A stretch of DNA of 58,235 nucleotides, taken from the NCBI GenBank assembly GCA_015228815.1, contig JADGCV010000029.1, positions 1-58,235 of the forward strand, in the 5' to 3' direction. The stretch's first letter is position 1. Each line of letters opens with the position of its first letter. The notes below the pieces were generated by a model. That model did not search any database. It was not told the origin of the DNA and saw only the letters and a list, made by a program, of their open reading frames with translations. The DNA comes from Magnetococcales bacterium (lineage in GTDB: Bacteria > Pseudomonadota > Magnetococcia > Magnetococcales > UBA8363). Below, piece by piece: positions 33,414-42,780 of this stretch. Position numbers and translations under genes: made by a program.

Positions 33414-36172
33414 GGCAGAAACTCCTGTGGAATCCAGTATCCCCGGCTGCCGCCGAAGGTGTGGGCAAAGCGGTAGTTTTTGTCCTCGCCCAGGGGTTCG
33501 GCACGGATCAGGCCGTCGATCTTGTGAATTCTGCGACCATTCTCGGTGGAGTCGGGACACAGGTGGGGACGATAGGGTTCAATCTTGAAAACGGGTTTGT
33601 TGAAATCTTTTTCGACGATTTCAAGCATTTCCTTGGAGGTGATGGCCCATGCGGCCAGGCGTCGCAGTTCGCACACCGGAACCGCGGCGACCGGAATCCC
33701 GGCGCGGTCGAGAAGGGGGGCGCCATCGGGACCGATGACGACAAGATGTCCATCTTTGTCGCGTCCCGTTTTTTCCGACAGCAAAGCATTGACGTTGTAA
33801 CTCAGGAGCGGACTGTGGTTGCGAACTGGCAGGCCACCGCGGCGCTGGGCATACTCCGCCGGCGTCTCTCCCGAGGCATCGATGGGGGGACGGCGGATTT
33901 CCTGTTGCAGGCCGACGATCAGCGCGTTGACCAGTGCCCGGCGAAGCTGGGCCTCCGGCAGGTCGAAATAGCCCTCGAAGCCGCGCAGAATGCGGATCCA
34001 CGAGGACAGGGCGCTGCTGGTGACCCAGAGTTCCTCGACCACCTTTTCATCCGCCTCGATGTAGCCGATCCGGGTGGTGTCGTAGATGCGGTGTTCACAT
34101 TGTTTTCCCAGTTCACCGCAGGCCCCCTGCTTGAGAATATGCCAGTAGACCCCGGGGACATCGACCCGCTCTCGGCGCAGGCGGTCGATGATGTTGACCA
34201 GGGCGCCACCCCCGCGAATATCGAGAATGATTTCGTCGATGAGGGCGCTGGAGCCCAGCTTTTCGACCGTCGCCACCAGCCGATGAACCAGCCCTTCCTC
34301 TCCAAGTCGCAGAAAATGATCTTCGATCTTGCTGTCCGCGGGAAGGTTTTGGGTAAGCAGATCCTTGGACTGGTTTTCAAAGTCGGCGTAGGCCTTGCGG
34401 TAGGATTCGGGATGCCGCACCTGATCGGCATGAGAAGGGGTCTGGATGAAGAACGTGACCAGATTGTCGCCCAATCCCTTGTTGCCGCGCTGCATCAGCG
34501 ATACCAGGGTCTTGCGGGAGATGGGATTGGCATATTTGGCCTTCTGGAAGGATTGACCGTAGTTTCCGGAGGCGGACCGGCTGGTCTGGTAGCCGTTGTC
34601 GCCGATGACAAACAGTATCTTCAGATTGTCGGGGCAGGGTTTGAGATCCTGACCCAGGACCTGATTGAGGCCGCCGAACAGGTTTTCCTGATAGTCATCG
34701 TCGATGTCGTTGCCCGAGACCCGGACCTGGGCGATCGATTTCTGAAAGGAATCGAAAGCGACCTGCTGCTGGGAATCGTTCAGATCGCACTGGGAAGGAA
34801 GGGGATGACCTTCGCCGACGCCATCGCCGATGCCGTTGGTGAATTCGGCATCGGCGTAGGGATCGCGATAGACGCGAAAGCCAAAACGGAACTCGGTCTC
34901 CTTGAATCCCTGGGATTTCTTGATTTTCTGGATGATTTCCTGAATGACCCCAGGCGTCCCCGGGGTGCCGCGGACGGCATCGATGAAGGGTTCCATGCTC
35001 GCGGTGGCATCGAGGAGAAAAAAGATGTCCACATGTTTTTTCGAGGACAGCGAGGTCAATCCGGGCATGATCCGCGAGGCCAGACCGGTGGAAATGGCCA
35101 CCTTGTCGTCGCTGATGCGCCGTCCCACCAGTCCCGGTCGGGCCAGGGCCACCTTGAAAAAACGCCTTTGATCGCTCGTCGCCCCGACCCCTTCGGGGGA
35201 GATGTGCCGGTTGTTCTGATCGACCATCTCCAATACCGGGATTCTCAGGGCCGATTTGAACCATTCCCGCCCACCCAGGATCGGATGGCAGGCTTTCATG
35301 TCATGGGCCACGGCATCCTTGAGTTGTTCATAGGTACACACCGTCCCCGGTCCCGAACCATCGGGGGCGACCAGGTCTTCGCGGGGACGGATGCTGAAGG
35401 CATTGTTCCACAAAAAACCATCCTTCTTGGCGACCCAGCCCAACAACTGGTCATCCTCTTCCAGACGAAAGCGGTCGGCGAGAAGATAGGATTCGCTGGT
35501 CTGATCGAAAACAAAATACATGTGAAACCGCGAAGCCCCTTCGCGACAATTGCCCTGGCCGCCGACGCAATCCTTCAATTCGGGATCCTGGAAAATCTGC
35601 ACGGTGGGCGCGGAATTTTCATCCGTGGACGGGGTGTTTTCGGTCCGGGCGGCGGTATTGGTCTTGATGAAGAATTTCATTTCCAGACCGGTATCGCTCT
35701 TGACCGGCTGGTTGCGGCAGAGAAGATCGCCGCGTGCGACCCATCCGGTGGTTTCGGGCTGTTCCTTGAAGCGAAAGGTGCGGATCTTGACCATCCGATC
35801 CGTGACATCGAGGAGTTCCGCCTGTTGATTGAATTGAAGAAATCCCGTTCGTTTGCTTCCCTGTGGATCCTGGAACAGGACCGAATCCTGACGCAGCACC
35901 CGGACCACGCCGGCCCATTGCAGTTTGTTGTCCTTCTTGAATCGGGTAAAATCGAAATCGGCGCAATTGCCCGTTCCCGGCTCCGCTCCGGCGCCCTGGG
36001 ACGGGAAAAGGGTTCCCGTGACGATAAAAGTCATTAAAAAGAAGATGATCGACAAGAGCGGAAGACGGGGGAAAATGGACAATCCCCTGGGGATCCAACG
36101 CGAAGGCATGCGGGGAACCTTTTCTGGTTTGAGACAGGTCGCTTTCGACCGGAAACCGTGGTGAACGATCAT
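33410..36172 (-). CDS. Large vWA-domain envelope protein with SH3-like segments
   Basis: From ATG 36172 the product is about 920 residues; ATG 36109 is an alternative. A hydrophobic segment (LLSIIFFLMTFIVTGTLF) acts as signal or anchor. Two SH3b-like repeats follow (ending ETTGWVARGDLLCR and LLGWVAKKDGFLW), then a vWA domain with a MIDAS motif DATAS at residues 388-392 (HVDIFFLLDATASM) and later NLKILFVIGDNGYQ. The C-terminal 350 residues, with several Cys, are not recognised. It is probably periplasmic, and coupled to the ABC ATPase gene by ATGA. Confidence 0.8.
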   Translation of the reverse strand: MIVHHGFRSKATCLKPEKVPRMPSRWIPRGLSIFPRLPLLSIIFFLMTFIVTGTLFPSQGAGAEPGTGNCADFDFTRFKKDNKLQWAGVVRVLRQDSVLFQDPQGSKRTGFLQFNQQAELLDVTDRMVKIRTFRFKEQPETTGWVARGDLLCRNQPVKSDTGLEMKFFIKTNTAARTENTPSTDENSAPTVQIFQDPELKDCVGGQGNCREGASRFHMYFVFDQTSESYLLADRFRLEEDDQLLGWVAKKDGFLWNNAFSIRPREDLVAPDGSGPGTVCTYEQLKDAVAHDMKACHPILGGREWFKSALRIPVLEMVDQNNRHISPEGVGATSDQRRFFKVALARPGLVGRRISDDKVAISTGLASRIMPGLTSLSSKKHVDIFFLLDATASMEPFIDAVRGTPGTPGVIQEIIQKIKKSQGFKETEFRFGFRVYRDPYADAEFTNGIGDGVGEGHPLPSQCDLNDSQQQVAFDSFQKSIAQVRVSGNDIDDDYQENLFGGLNQVLGQDLKPCPDNLKILFVIGDNGYQTSRSASGNYGQSFQKAKYANPISRKTLVSLMQRGNKGLGDNLVTFFIQTPSHADQVRHPESYRKAYADFENQSKDLLTQNLPADSKIEDHFLRLGEEGLVHRLVATVEKLGSSALIDEIILDIRGGGALVNIIDRLRRERVDVPGVYWHILKQGACGELGKQCEHRIYDTTRIGYIEADEKVVEELWVTSSALSSWIRILRGFEGYFDLPEAQLRRALVNALIVGLQQEIRRPPIDASGETPAEYAQRRGGLPVRNHSPLLSYNVNALLSEKTGRDKDGHLVVIGPDGAPLLDRAGIPVAAVPVCELRRLAAWAITSKEMLEIVEKDFNKPVFKIEPYRPHLCPDSTENGRRIHKIDGLIRAEPLGEDKNYRFAHTFGGSRGYWIPQEFLP

Positions 36173-36206
36173 GGAACATGTTCCTTGAATGGCGACATGG
36201 TGTGTT

Positions 36207-37181
36207 TCATGGTGCCGGGCCTGCCCTGTCCAACGACAATTCGGCGTCCATTTTGAGCGAATTTCCCGGCGGGTCAAGCGGATTGGCGGTTGGCCGGGCG
36301 GGATTCGGTATCGAGGAGGGGTTCAGGACCAGACGAAAGCCTCCCATGGCCAGCATGGGGGACATGCAGATTTCCTGTTGCTCGTCGGCGGAAGCGGTCC
36401 AATCATCGCCGCCAAGAAGAAGAAATCCGTCGGCACAGGAGGTTTGCGACCATTCGCGTGCGCCGAACAGAAGGTTTTTGGCCAATCCCTCGGCATCGAC
36501 GGCATTCATGAGGGTCTTTTGTCCCTGGCTTGCGGCATGAAGAACCGCCGCGGCCCATTCTTCACGGGTTGGCAAACGATAGTCGCAACCGGTTTTTCTC
36601 GAAAACCACTGGGCATAGTCGGTGGCCCCTTCCCAGGAAAGATGGCGGACGGAGGAATCCTGGACATCGTTGTGATCCCAATGCGTGCCGATGCGCAGTT
36701 TTCGCCGCTGCCGCTCTTCGAAGTCCTGAATGTTTTCGATCTCCTCGACATAGCGTTTGAACTGTTCCCGATCCACCTCCCGGCTTTGCAGGAGCAGGGG
36801 ATGTTCCAGAACGATGTCGGGTCGATCGTGAAATTTCATGAAGGGGGTCAGGGTGGATGATTCCTTGGGAATTTCAAAGGTTCCGGCGGGGATTTCGATC
36901 AGTGTCGGATAGAGGGGGGCATTTTGTTGTTGTTCCAGGCAGGCCTGCCACGAAATGCCCGGAGTCGGCGGTTGCAGGAGCCACAACAGACCCCAGCCGC
37001 ATCCCAGGGCCAGGAGGAAGATCACAGGGAGGGGGGGGCGGATGGGGATGGTCCGGGGAAAGCGCCACCTGGCGGGCCGGGATGTCTCTGCCTCGGACCT
37101 GGACGCGCCGGAGCGGCGAACAGCCTGAGGCCGTCGCTTGTTGTTATCGGAACGATTGAAAAAGCCCTTGCTGTATTTCAA
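36207..37181 (-). CDS. Membrane-anchored FGE/SUMF1-like protein
   Basis: The 324-residue protein has a basic N-terminus, one membrane helix (LPVIFLLALGCGWGLLWLL, about 52-70) and a periplasmic formylglycine-generating-enzyme-like domain: LIEIPAGTFEIPKE, HLSWEGATDYAQWFSRKTG, YRLPTREEWAAAVLHAA and a final MGGFRLVL. The copper-binding cysteine pair of true FGE is not evident, so it is more likely a binding or structural member of the fold (as in many SUMF1/CLec-type proteins) than a sulfatase activator. It is the first gene of the four-gene cluster. Confidence 0.8.
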   Translation of the reverse strand: MKYSKGFFNRSDNNKRRPQAVRRSGASRSEAETSRPARWRFPRTIPIRPPLPVIFLLALGCGWGLLWLLQPPTPGISWQACLEQQQNAPLYPTLIEIPAGTFEIPKESSTLTPFMKFHDRPDIVLEHPLLLQSREVDREQFKRYVEEIENIQDFEERQRRKLRIGTHWDHNDVQDSSVRHLSWEGATDYAQWFSRKTGCDYRLPTREEWAAAVLHAASQGQKTLMNAVDAEGLAKNLLFGAREWSQTSCADGFLLLGGDDWTASADEQQEICMSPMLAMGGFRLVLNPSSIPNPARPTANPLDPPGNSLKMDAELSLDRAGPAP

Positions 37182-37348
37182 AGGTCAAACTCGAATGAAT
37201 ATTGAACCGATCCATGCCGAACCGATTGATTGCATCATCTCCCCACGCCATCTTGAACTGGTTTTGCCTTTGTGGAAAGGAATATTGAATTCAAACCGGA
37301 TTCCGCGAAAAACACACACCTGTCTTCCGTTCGATGCGTGCGCGGAGT

Positions 37349-37939
37349 TTATGCGGAAAATTCGTGGATGGTGCGCGCACCGCCATCGGCGAGGATGTCC
37401 AACACGCGCTGCCGCCAAAGTTGACCGAATTCCATCCTTTGCTCCGGAGACGCCCGCTGTCCCAGGATCAGGGGCAGTAGCGATTCCATCCGTGGCGCCG
37501 GGGGAAAGGCCTGGGGGGAATAGATCAACCTCACCTGCCGTCCCGTGGAACACCGTTCGAAGATATAGGGATTCAGGGGGGTCGCGGGCGGTTGAAACCG
37601 CAGCAGATCCATCCGTTTGAACTGACTGCCCAAACCTTTGAATCCATTGGCGGCGGCGGCCCCGGTCACCAGGGTGAAAATCTGGGTGATGGGACCCGTG
37701 ACCCCTTCATCCACCCGTCCGGGAACGGTGATGGCGATGTCGCCGCGTTGGGGCAGGGTGTCGGGATAAAGGAGGTCCAACCCTTTTTTTACCAGAAGAA
37801 ATGCCCCGGCAACCGTCGGACAGGCGTGTCCAGCCAGCTTGACGGCGTCATCGAAGGTGTAGGTAAAGGGTTCGGTTCCCGCGCCAAGAAGTTCGGCCAG
37901 GGGATCGTGACACCGGATGGCGGGGGTTTTGGGAAACAT
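37349..37939 (-). CDS. FmdE-like domain protein
   Basis: From ATG 37939 (GAGGAA eight bases upstream) the product is 196 residues. The segment DDAVKLAGHACPTVAGAFLLVKKGLDLLY matches the FmdE pattern 'GHxCPxxAxGxxxxxxgl', followed by GDIAITVPGRVDEGVTGPI. FmdE-domain proteins bind metals or [Fe-S] clusters and are found with molybdenum enzymes, among others; none is nearby. The start at 37987 was rejected because it lacks a ribosome binding site. Function unknown. Confidence 0.65.
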   Translation of the reverse strand: MFPKTPAIRCHDPLAELLGAGTEPFTYTFDDAVKLAGHACPTVAGAFLLVKKGLDLLYPDTLPQRGDIAITVPGRVDEGVTGPITQIFTLVTGAAAANGFKGLGSQFKRMDLLRFQPPATPLNPYIFERCSTGRQVRLIYSPQAFPPAPRMESLLPLILGQRASPEQRMEFGQLWRQRVLDILADGGARTIHEFSA

Positions 37940-38096
37940 GAGCGAAGTTCCTCGATTGCCCGTGACAACATACGCAAACCATCGCAATTCGAGAGCGATT
38001 CATCTAGCCTATCCATTTTGTCTGGTTCCCGTCAATGGATGGGTGGACCCCCGTCGATCATGAACCGAATGCAACCTTGTGCGGGAGGAGGGTGTT

Positions 38097-38876
38097 TTGG
38101 CGGAGCGGAGATCCAATCCGGGCGGGTTGACGGGGATGCCTGTCGTCATTCTGGACAGAACCAGCCATCCGGGGAATATCGGCGCGACGGCCCGGGTGAT
38201 GGCCAACATGGGGCTTGACGCGCTGCGGTTGGTGGCCCCGGAACGTTTTCCCCATCCCGAGGCGGCGCAATTCGCTGCCGGAGCTTCGGAAATCCTCGAT
38301 GCGGCCCGGATATTTCCCACCCTGGAGGAGGCGGTTGCCGATCTGAATTTCCTGGTGGCGACCACCAACCGTGGCCGTGGGCAACGGCAGACGGTCCTGA
38401 CGCCGCGGCAACTGGCGGCGCGCTGGGTGGAACTCGCGACGGACAAAGGGATCCGGGGCGGGATCCTCTTCGGTACCGAACGGACCGGTTTGCACTCGGC
38501 GGATGTCGATCGTGCCGACGTGGTGTGCAATATTCCGACGGCGGGTCCCAAGGGGTCGCTCAACCTGTCGCACGCCGTCATGGTGATCGCCTATGAACTC
38601 ATGCTGGCCGCCAACAATGCGCAGGAGGTGGCGGGGTTGGCCCCGGTCGTTCACCGGACGCTGGCGACGGCGGGAGAGATGGATCGTCTGTTCATCCACC
38701 TTGAGGAGGTGCTGCGGGCGATCGACTTCATCAAGCCGGGGCGTGGCCGAAGGATGATCGGCAGTCTCAAGGCGTTGTTCCATCGGGCCGCGCTCGATAC
38801 GCGGGAGGTCTCGATCCTGAGGGGCATTCTCCATGAGGCCATCGCCTCGCGCGATCGGAATCGGACGGTGAGATGA
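38097..38876 (+). CDS. trmJ: SpoU-family tRNA/rRNA methyltransferase, TrmJ-like
   Basis: The protein of about 259 residues shows the SPOUT motifs: motif 1 PVVILDRTSHPGNIGATARVMANMG, motif 2 GILFGTERTGL and motif 3 CNIPTAGPKGSLNLSHAVMV, with a C-terminal helical extension as in TrmJ, which 2'-O-methylates position 32 of tRNAs. I chose TTG 38097 because a strong GGGAGGAGGG lies just upstream; a GTG at 38079 is in frame but would place that sequence inside the gene. It ends four bases before rsmE. Confidence 0.88.
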   Translation: MAERRSNPGGLTGMPVVILDRTSHPGNIGATARVMANMGLDALRLVAPERFPHPEAAQFAAGASEILDAARIFPTLEEAVADLNFLVATTNRGRGQRQTVLTPRQLAARWVELATDKGIRGGILFGTERTGLHSADVDRADVVCNIPTAGPKGSLNLSHAVMVIAYELMLAANNAQEVAGLAPVVHRTLATAGEMDRLFIHLEEVLRAIDFIKPGRGRRMIGSLKALFHRAALDTREVSILRGILHEAIASRDRNRTVR

Positions 38877-38880
38877 CGCG

Positions 38881-39606
38881 GTGATCCGACTCGTTCATTC
38901 GCCGTCCGTGATGGGACAGGCGATCCCTCTGGCCCCCGGAATGGAAGGGATCCTGCAACACTGGCAGGCCCGTGCGGGAGAGATCCTGACCATGGCCGAT
39001 CCCGGGGGGCATTTGTACCGTTCCCGGCTCCTGACCGGCCTGAAAGAGGCGGTGGTGTTCGAAAAACTGTCGTCCGGCATCGAACCTCCGGGACCGCGCT
39101 GGCTGTGCCCGGTCCTTCCCGACCGCGAACGGATGATCCTGATCGTGCAAAAAGGGGTGGAACTGGGGGCGACCGTCATCCAGCCCTTGATTTCGGAACG
39201 TTCCTCGGCAGGCGATGGCGGCGGCATGTCTTCTTCCCAGGATAAATCCGCCACATGGAACCGGGTGGCGCTTCGGGCGGCACGTCAGTGCCGTCGGGCG
39301 ATCATCCCCGAGCTTCATCCGGTGCGAACGCTTGAAGAATTTCTCCGCGCCGACCCACCGCGACACCGGGCGTTTCTGGATCCCGGCACCGACCGGACGC
39401 CGCTTGTCGCCTGGCACCGGGCGGGAATGCGCGATCCCCTGGCGCTTCTTTCGGGTCCCGAGGGGGGGTGGAGCGATCGGGAACGCGGGGTGCTGCTTCA
39501 GGCGGGGACAACCGCCATTTCCCTGGGCTTTCGCATCCTCCGGGCCGAAACCGCCGCCATCGCCGCCATGGCGGTGGTGGCGGCTCTGGATGGCGCCTTT
39601 ACTTGA
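38881..39606 (+). CDS. rsmE: 16S rRNA (uracil1498-N3)-methyltransferase RsmE
   Basis: The 241-residue SPOUT methyltransferase has the RsmE features: N-terminal OB/PUA-like part, DRERMILIVQKGVELGA, the ERSS stretch, ALRAARQCRRAIIPEL, and the knot motifs LLSGPEGGWSDRE and LGFRILRAETAAIAAMAVV. It methylates U1498 of 16S rRNA. The start is GTG at 38881, five bases after the trmJ stop. Confidence 0.95.
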   Translation: MIRLVHSPSVMGQAIPLAPGMEGILQHWQARAGEILTMADPGGHLYRSRLLTGLKEAVVFEKLSSGIEPPGPRWLCPVLPDRERMILIVQKGVELGATVIQPLISERSSAGDGGGMSSSQDKSATWNRVALRAARQCRRAIIPELHPVRTLEEFLRADPPRHRAFLDPGTDRTPLVAWHRAGMRDPLALLSGPEGGWSDRERGVLLQAGTTAISLGFRILRAETAAIAAMAVVAALDGAFT

Positions 39607-39742
39607 GATGAGGAAAATGAGAATATCCCTCGCTACTTCAGGGAAGTCAGACACCGTTTCCCAGTCCAGGCCCCCCGGCCCCCGGGTGGAGATGCCCGGC
39701 GACCGTTCCAGGGGGCCGAAATCATGGCCAAGGAGTTGAATC

Positions 39743-40828
39743 ATGGCGTGGAACACCAACGGAGGAGGACAGCAGGGACCGTGGGGTTCGGGTCCCAACA
39801 CCCCGCAGCCTCCCGACCTGGAAAAAGTCTTCGATCTGGCCCGGGAAAAAATATTGGGCAGGCTTCCCGGAGGACGGGCATGGCCGGTGCTGGGGGTCAT
39901 CGCCGCGCTCTTGTGGATGGCGACCGGCATCTATGTCGTCGGTCCCGATGAGCAGGGGGTGGTCGTGCGGTTCGGTCGTTATGTGGAAACCACCGATCCC
40001 GGTCCCCATTTTCACCTTCCCTATCCCATCGAGACGGTCTACACCCCCCAGGTCACCCAGATCCAGAGAATCGAAATCGGCTACCGCACCCGCGGACGGG
40101 CCAATACCGATGTCCAGGCCGAATCCCTGATGCTCACCGGAGACGAAAACATCATCGACATCGATCTTTCGGTCCAGTATCGCATCCAGGAGGGTGGGGC
40201 GGCCAATTTTCTGTTCAACGTCCGCAATCCGGGCGACGACCCCCACAACGCCGTGCGCAACGCCGCCGAATCGGCCATCCGTCAGGTCATCGGTCGCAAC
40301 GACATCGACACCGCCCTGACCACGGGCAAGGAAAAAATCCAGACCAACACCCGCCTGACCATGCAGGACATCCTCGACAGCTACAAGAGCGGCATCGCCG
40401 TGGTCAACGTGCAACTGCAACAGGTCGCGCCACCCGAGGAAGTGATCCACGCCTTCAAGGATGTCGCCAGCGCCCGCGAGGACCGGGAACGTTCCATCAA
40501 CGAGGCCCAGGGCTACAAAAACGATATACTCCCCCGGGCCAAAGGGCAGGCGGCCCAGGAGATTCAGCTGGCGGAAGGGTATCGGGCGACCAAGATTGCC
40601 CGGGCCAAGGGGGAAATCAACCGGTTCCTGGCCCTGGTCGAGGCCTACAACAAAGCCCCGGAAATCACCCGGACCCGGTTGTACCTTGAAGCGATGGAAG
40701 AGGTCCTGGCCAACAGCAAAAAGGTGGTCCTGCATCCCGATGCCGCCCGCGGCGTGTTGCCGCACCTGCCCCTCTCGGGAATCAATCCATCAGTCCTTCC
40801 CGCTCAAAATCAGGGAGCCAAGCCATGA
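39743..40828 (+). CDS. hflK: FtsH protease modulator HflK
   Basis: The 361-residue SPFH/band-7 protein has a Gly/Pro-rich N-terminus, one membrane helix (AWPVLGVIAALLWMATGIYVV), then YVVGPDEQGVVVRFGRYVETTDPGPHFHLPYPIETV and the coiled-coil C-terminal part (EDRERSINEAQGYKND). It forms the large periplasmic HflKC cage that limits FtsH activity. Its stop overlaps the hflC start (ATGA). Confidence 0.97.
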   Translation: MAWNTNGGGQQGPWGSGPNTPQPPDLEKVFDLAREKILGRLPGGRAWPVLGVIAALLWMATGIYVVGPDEQGVVVRFGRYVETTDPGPHFHLPYPIETVYTPQVTQIQRIEIGYRTRGRANTDVQAESLMLTGDENIIDIDLSVQYRIQEGGAANFLFNVRNPGDDPHNAVRNAAESAIRQVIGRNDIDTALTTGKEKIQTNTRLTMQDILDSYKSGIAVVNVQLQQVAPPEEVIHAFKDVASAREDRERSINEAQGYKNDILPRAKGQAAQEIQLAEGYRATKIARAKGEINRFLALVEAYNKAPEITRTRLYLEAMEEVLANSKKVVLHPDAARGVLPHLPLSGINPSVLPAQNQGAKP

Positions 40829-41712
40829 ACAAGGGACTCCAGACCGGTTTGACACTCCTGATCGTGGGGACGATCATTTTGCTGTGGCAATCGGTGTTTG
40901 TCGTCCATCAGGTGCAACAGGCGTTGATTTTGCAATTGGGCAAACCGGTCCGTTCGGTATCGGAACCGGGGCTTCATTTCAAGGTTCCCTTTTTGCAGGA
41001 AGTGTTCAACTTTGAAAAAAGATTGCTGGTGTTCGATCAGGAACCGCAGGAAATTCTGTCCTCCGACAAGAAAAACCTCAAGGTGGACAGCTATTCGCGT
41101 TGGAGAATCGTCGATACCCTGAAATTTTTCCAGACCGTTCGCAACGAGATTGGCGCCGCCTCGCGCATCAATGACATCATCTACTCCAATCTCAGGGAAG
41201 TTCTGGGCCAGTATACCATGATGGAAATCGTCGCCGGCGCCCGCGATGATCTCATGGCCCGCATCCGGACCCAGGCCAACGCCCAGTCGTCGCAATACGG
41301 CATCGAAGTGCTCGACGTGCGTATCAAGAGAACCGACCTGCCCGCGGAAAACTCCAAGGCGGTCTTCAAACGAATGCAGACCGAACGCGAACGGCAGGCC
41401 AAGCAGTACCGGGCCGAAGGGGAAGAAGAGGCCGTCAAGATCCGTTCCACCGCCGACAAGGACAAGGAGATCATTCTCGCCGAGGCATTCAAGGAGTCGG
41501 AACGGATTCGTGGTCAGGGGGATGCGGAGGCGGCGGACATCTATGCCGCGGCCTACATGAAGGATCCCCGTTTCTATGAATTCAAGCGGACCCTGGATGC
41601 CTATCGGAAAGCCTTTGCCACGGATACGACTTTGCTGGTTCAACCCTCCGGTTTCTTCCGTCTTCTTCAGGATGACGGGCGGGCCACGGCTTCAGGGGAA
41701 TCGAGTCGTTGA
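40825..41712 (+). CDS. hflC: FtsH protease modulator HflC
   Basis: The 295-residue band-7 protein with an N-terminal helix (LTLLIVGTIILLWQSVFVV), VHQVQQALILQLGKPVRSVSEPGLHFKVPF and DVRIKRTDLPAENSKAVFKRMQTERERQA, all typical HflC. Partner of HflK. Coupled upstream to hflK by ATGA and downstream to the DUF2065 gene by TTGA. Confidence 0.97.
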   Translation: MNKGLQTGLTLLIVGTIILLWQSVFVVHQVQQALILQLGKPVRSVSEPGLHFKVPFLQEVFNFEKRLLVFDQEPQEILSSDKKNLKVDSYSRWRIVDTLKFFQTVRNEIGAASRINDIIYSNLREVLGQYTMMEIVAGARDDLMARIRTQANAQSSQYGIEVLDVRIKRTDLPAENSKAVFKRMQTERERQAKQYRAEGEEEAVKIRSTADKDKEIILAEAFKESERIRGQGDAEAADIYAAAYMKDPRFYEFKRTLDAYRKAFATDTTLLVQPSGFFRLLQDDGRATASGESSR

Positions 41713-41894
41713 AGGATTTTCTCACTGCCCTGGGGCTGACGATGATCATCGAAGGGATTCCCTATTTCCTCGCCCCCGACAGGATGCGTCATTGGATCCT
41801 TGGGGTGGTCAAGCTTCCCGATGCCTCCTTGCGGAAGACGGGGCTGGTTTTGATGTTTCTGGGACTGGCGGCGATCTACATGGTTCGAGGCTGA
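41709..41894 (+). CDS. DUF2065 family small membrane protein
   Basis: The 61-residue protein (MKDFLTALGLTMIIEGIPYF...) has two hydrophobic helices and the family pattern IEGxPYFLAPDRMR. DUF2065 genes typically follow hflC in proteobacteria. The start is TTG at 41709, overlapping the hflC stop, and translation is probably coupled. Function unknown. Confidence 0.9.
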   Translation: MKDFLTALGLTMIIEGIPYFLAPDRMRHWILGVVKLPDASLRKTGLVLMFLGLAAIYMVRG

Positions 41895-41937
41895 TGGGAA
41901 CGGACAGGGCGGTCGAAGGTTGGGAAGGGATGTCGTG

Positions 41938-42504
41938 ATGGATGATGACGGGATCAGGATGTTGGATACATTGGTCCTGCAACTGGATCCGAAAGGGGGA
42001 CGCGAAAAGACGGTCCACGGCTTTTTTTCGCGTGACAGTCTTCCCCTGATCAGGGAGAATCTCGCGCCGGATCATTTGGTGCAGGTTTGCGTCACGATGA
42101 TCCGTGGCCGTGAACGATGGCGGGTTCGCGGCGCGTTGGATTATCGGATCGAACTGCAGTGTTCCCGATGCCTGGACGCTTTCCAGGAAGAATGTCACAA
42201 CGACATCGATCGGGAATTCCGCATCGGTCCCGATCCGTTTGTCGCCAGAAAAAACAGGGAGATGGAGGATGACCTGACGTGTCTGGAGCATGGGGCGCTG
42301 AATGTGGTGGATCTGGTGCAGGAGGAAATTGTGTTGGCACTGCCAATGATGCCGCTGTGTTCCGATCGGTGCCGGGGATTGTGTCCGCATTGCGGCGGCA
42401 ACCGTAATCATGTCTCATGCACCTGCGAAACCCGGACCAGGGAAGGTTCCTTCGCCTGTTTGCAACAGATGAATCTTTCCCGGGACGACCACCATGACGC
42501 ATGA
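41938..42504 (+). CDS. yceD: YceD/DUF177 family protein, 23S rRNA accumulation factor
   Basis: The 188-residue protein has the DUF177 features: LVQVCVTMIRGRERWRVRGALDYRIELQCSRCLDAF and later CSDRCRGLCPHCGGNRN, with the CxxC-type pairs expected for the family. It is followed by rpmF, its near-universal neighbour. I preferred ATG 41938 (GGGAAGGGA upstream); a TTG at 41920 is in frame. The family affects 23S rRNA levels. Confidence 0.88.
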   Translation: MDDDGIRMLDTLVLQLDPKGGREKTVHGFFSRDSLPLIRENLAPDHLVQVCVTMIRGRERWRVRGALDYRIELQCSRCLDAFQEECHNDIDREFRIGPDPFVARKNREMEDDLTCLEHGALNVVDLVQEEIVLALPMMPLCSDRCRGLCPHCGGNRNHVSCTCETRTREGSFACLQQMNLSRDDHHDA

Positions 42505-42562
42505 CGGACGATCCGTTCCGTCGCGTTCACGATTGAAACCGTAATACGCCAAGGAGAAAACA

Positions 42563-42745
42563 ATGGCCGTACCCAAGAAAAGAATTTCCTCGTCCCGTCG
42601 CGGCGCCCGCAGGGCCCACAATGCGATCAAGCCGCCCAATCTTTCGATCTGTTCCAACTGTCAGGAACCGATCATGCCGCATCGTGTCTGTCCCAAGTGT
42701 GGTTGGTACGCGGGGCGGGAAGTGGTCAGCGTGTCCGCCGATTGA
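42563..42745 (+). CDS. rpmF: 50S ribosomal protein L32
   Basis: The 60-residue protein starts MAVPKKRISSSRRGARRAHN and has the zinc-ribbon cysteines CSNCQEP...HRVCPKCGWYAG, exact for bacterial L32. The gene lies in the conserved yceD-rpmF-plsX-fabH order. An AAGGAGAA ribosome binding site precedes the ATG. Confidence 0.98.
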   Translation: MAVPKKRISSSRRGARRAHNAIKPPNLSICSNCQEPIMPHRVCPKCGWYAGREVVSVSAD

Positions 42746-42780
42746 AGTGAAGCAGTGATCGGGATCAGCGCCAGGTGAAC

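Noticed and set aside
33461-36037. Long plus-strand open frame (858 codons) opposite the vWA gene
   Set aside because: It is antisense to a protein with clear signal, SH3-like and vWA features; its own translation has no domain and shows the Gly/Asp/Val bias of a shadow frame in GC-rich DNA.
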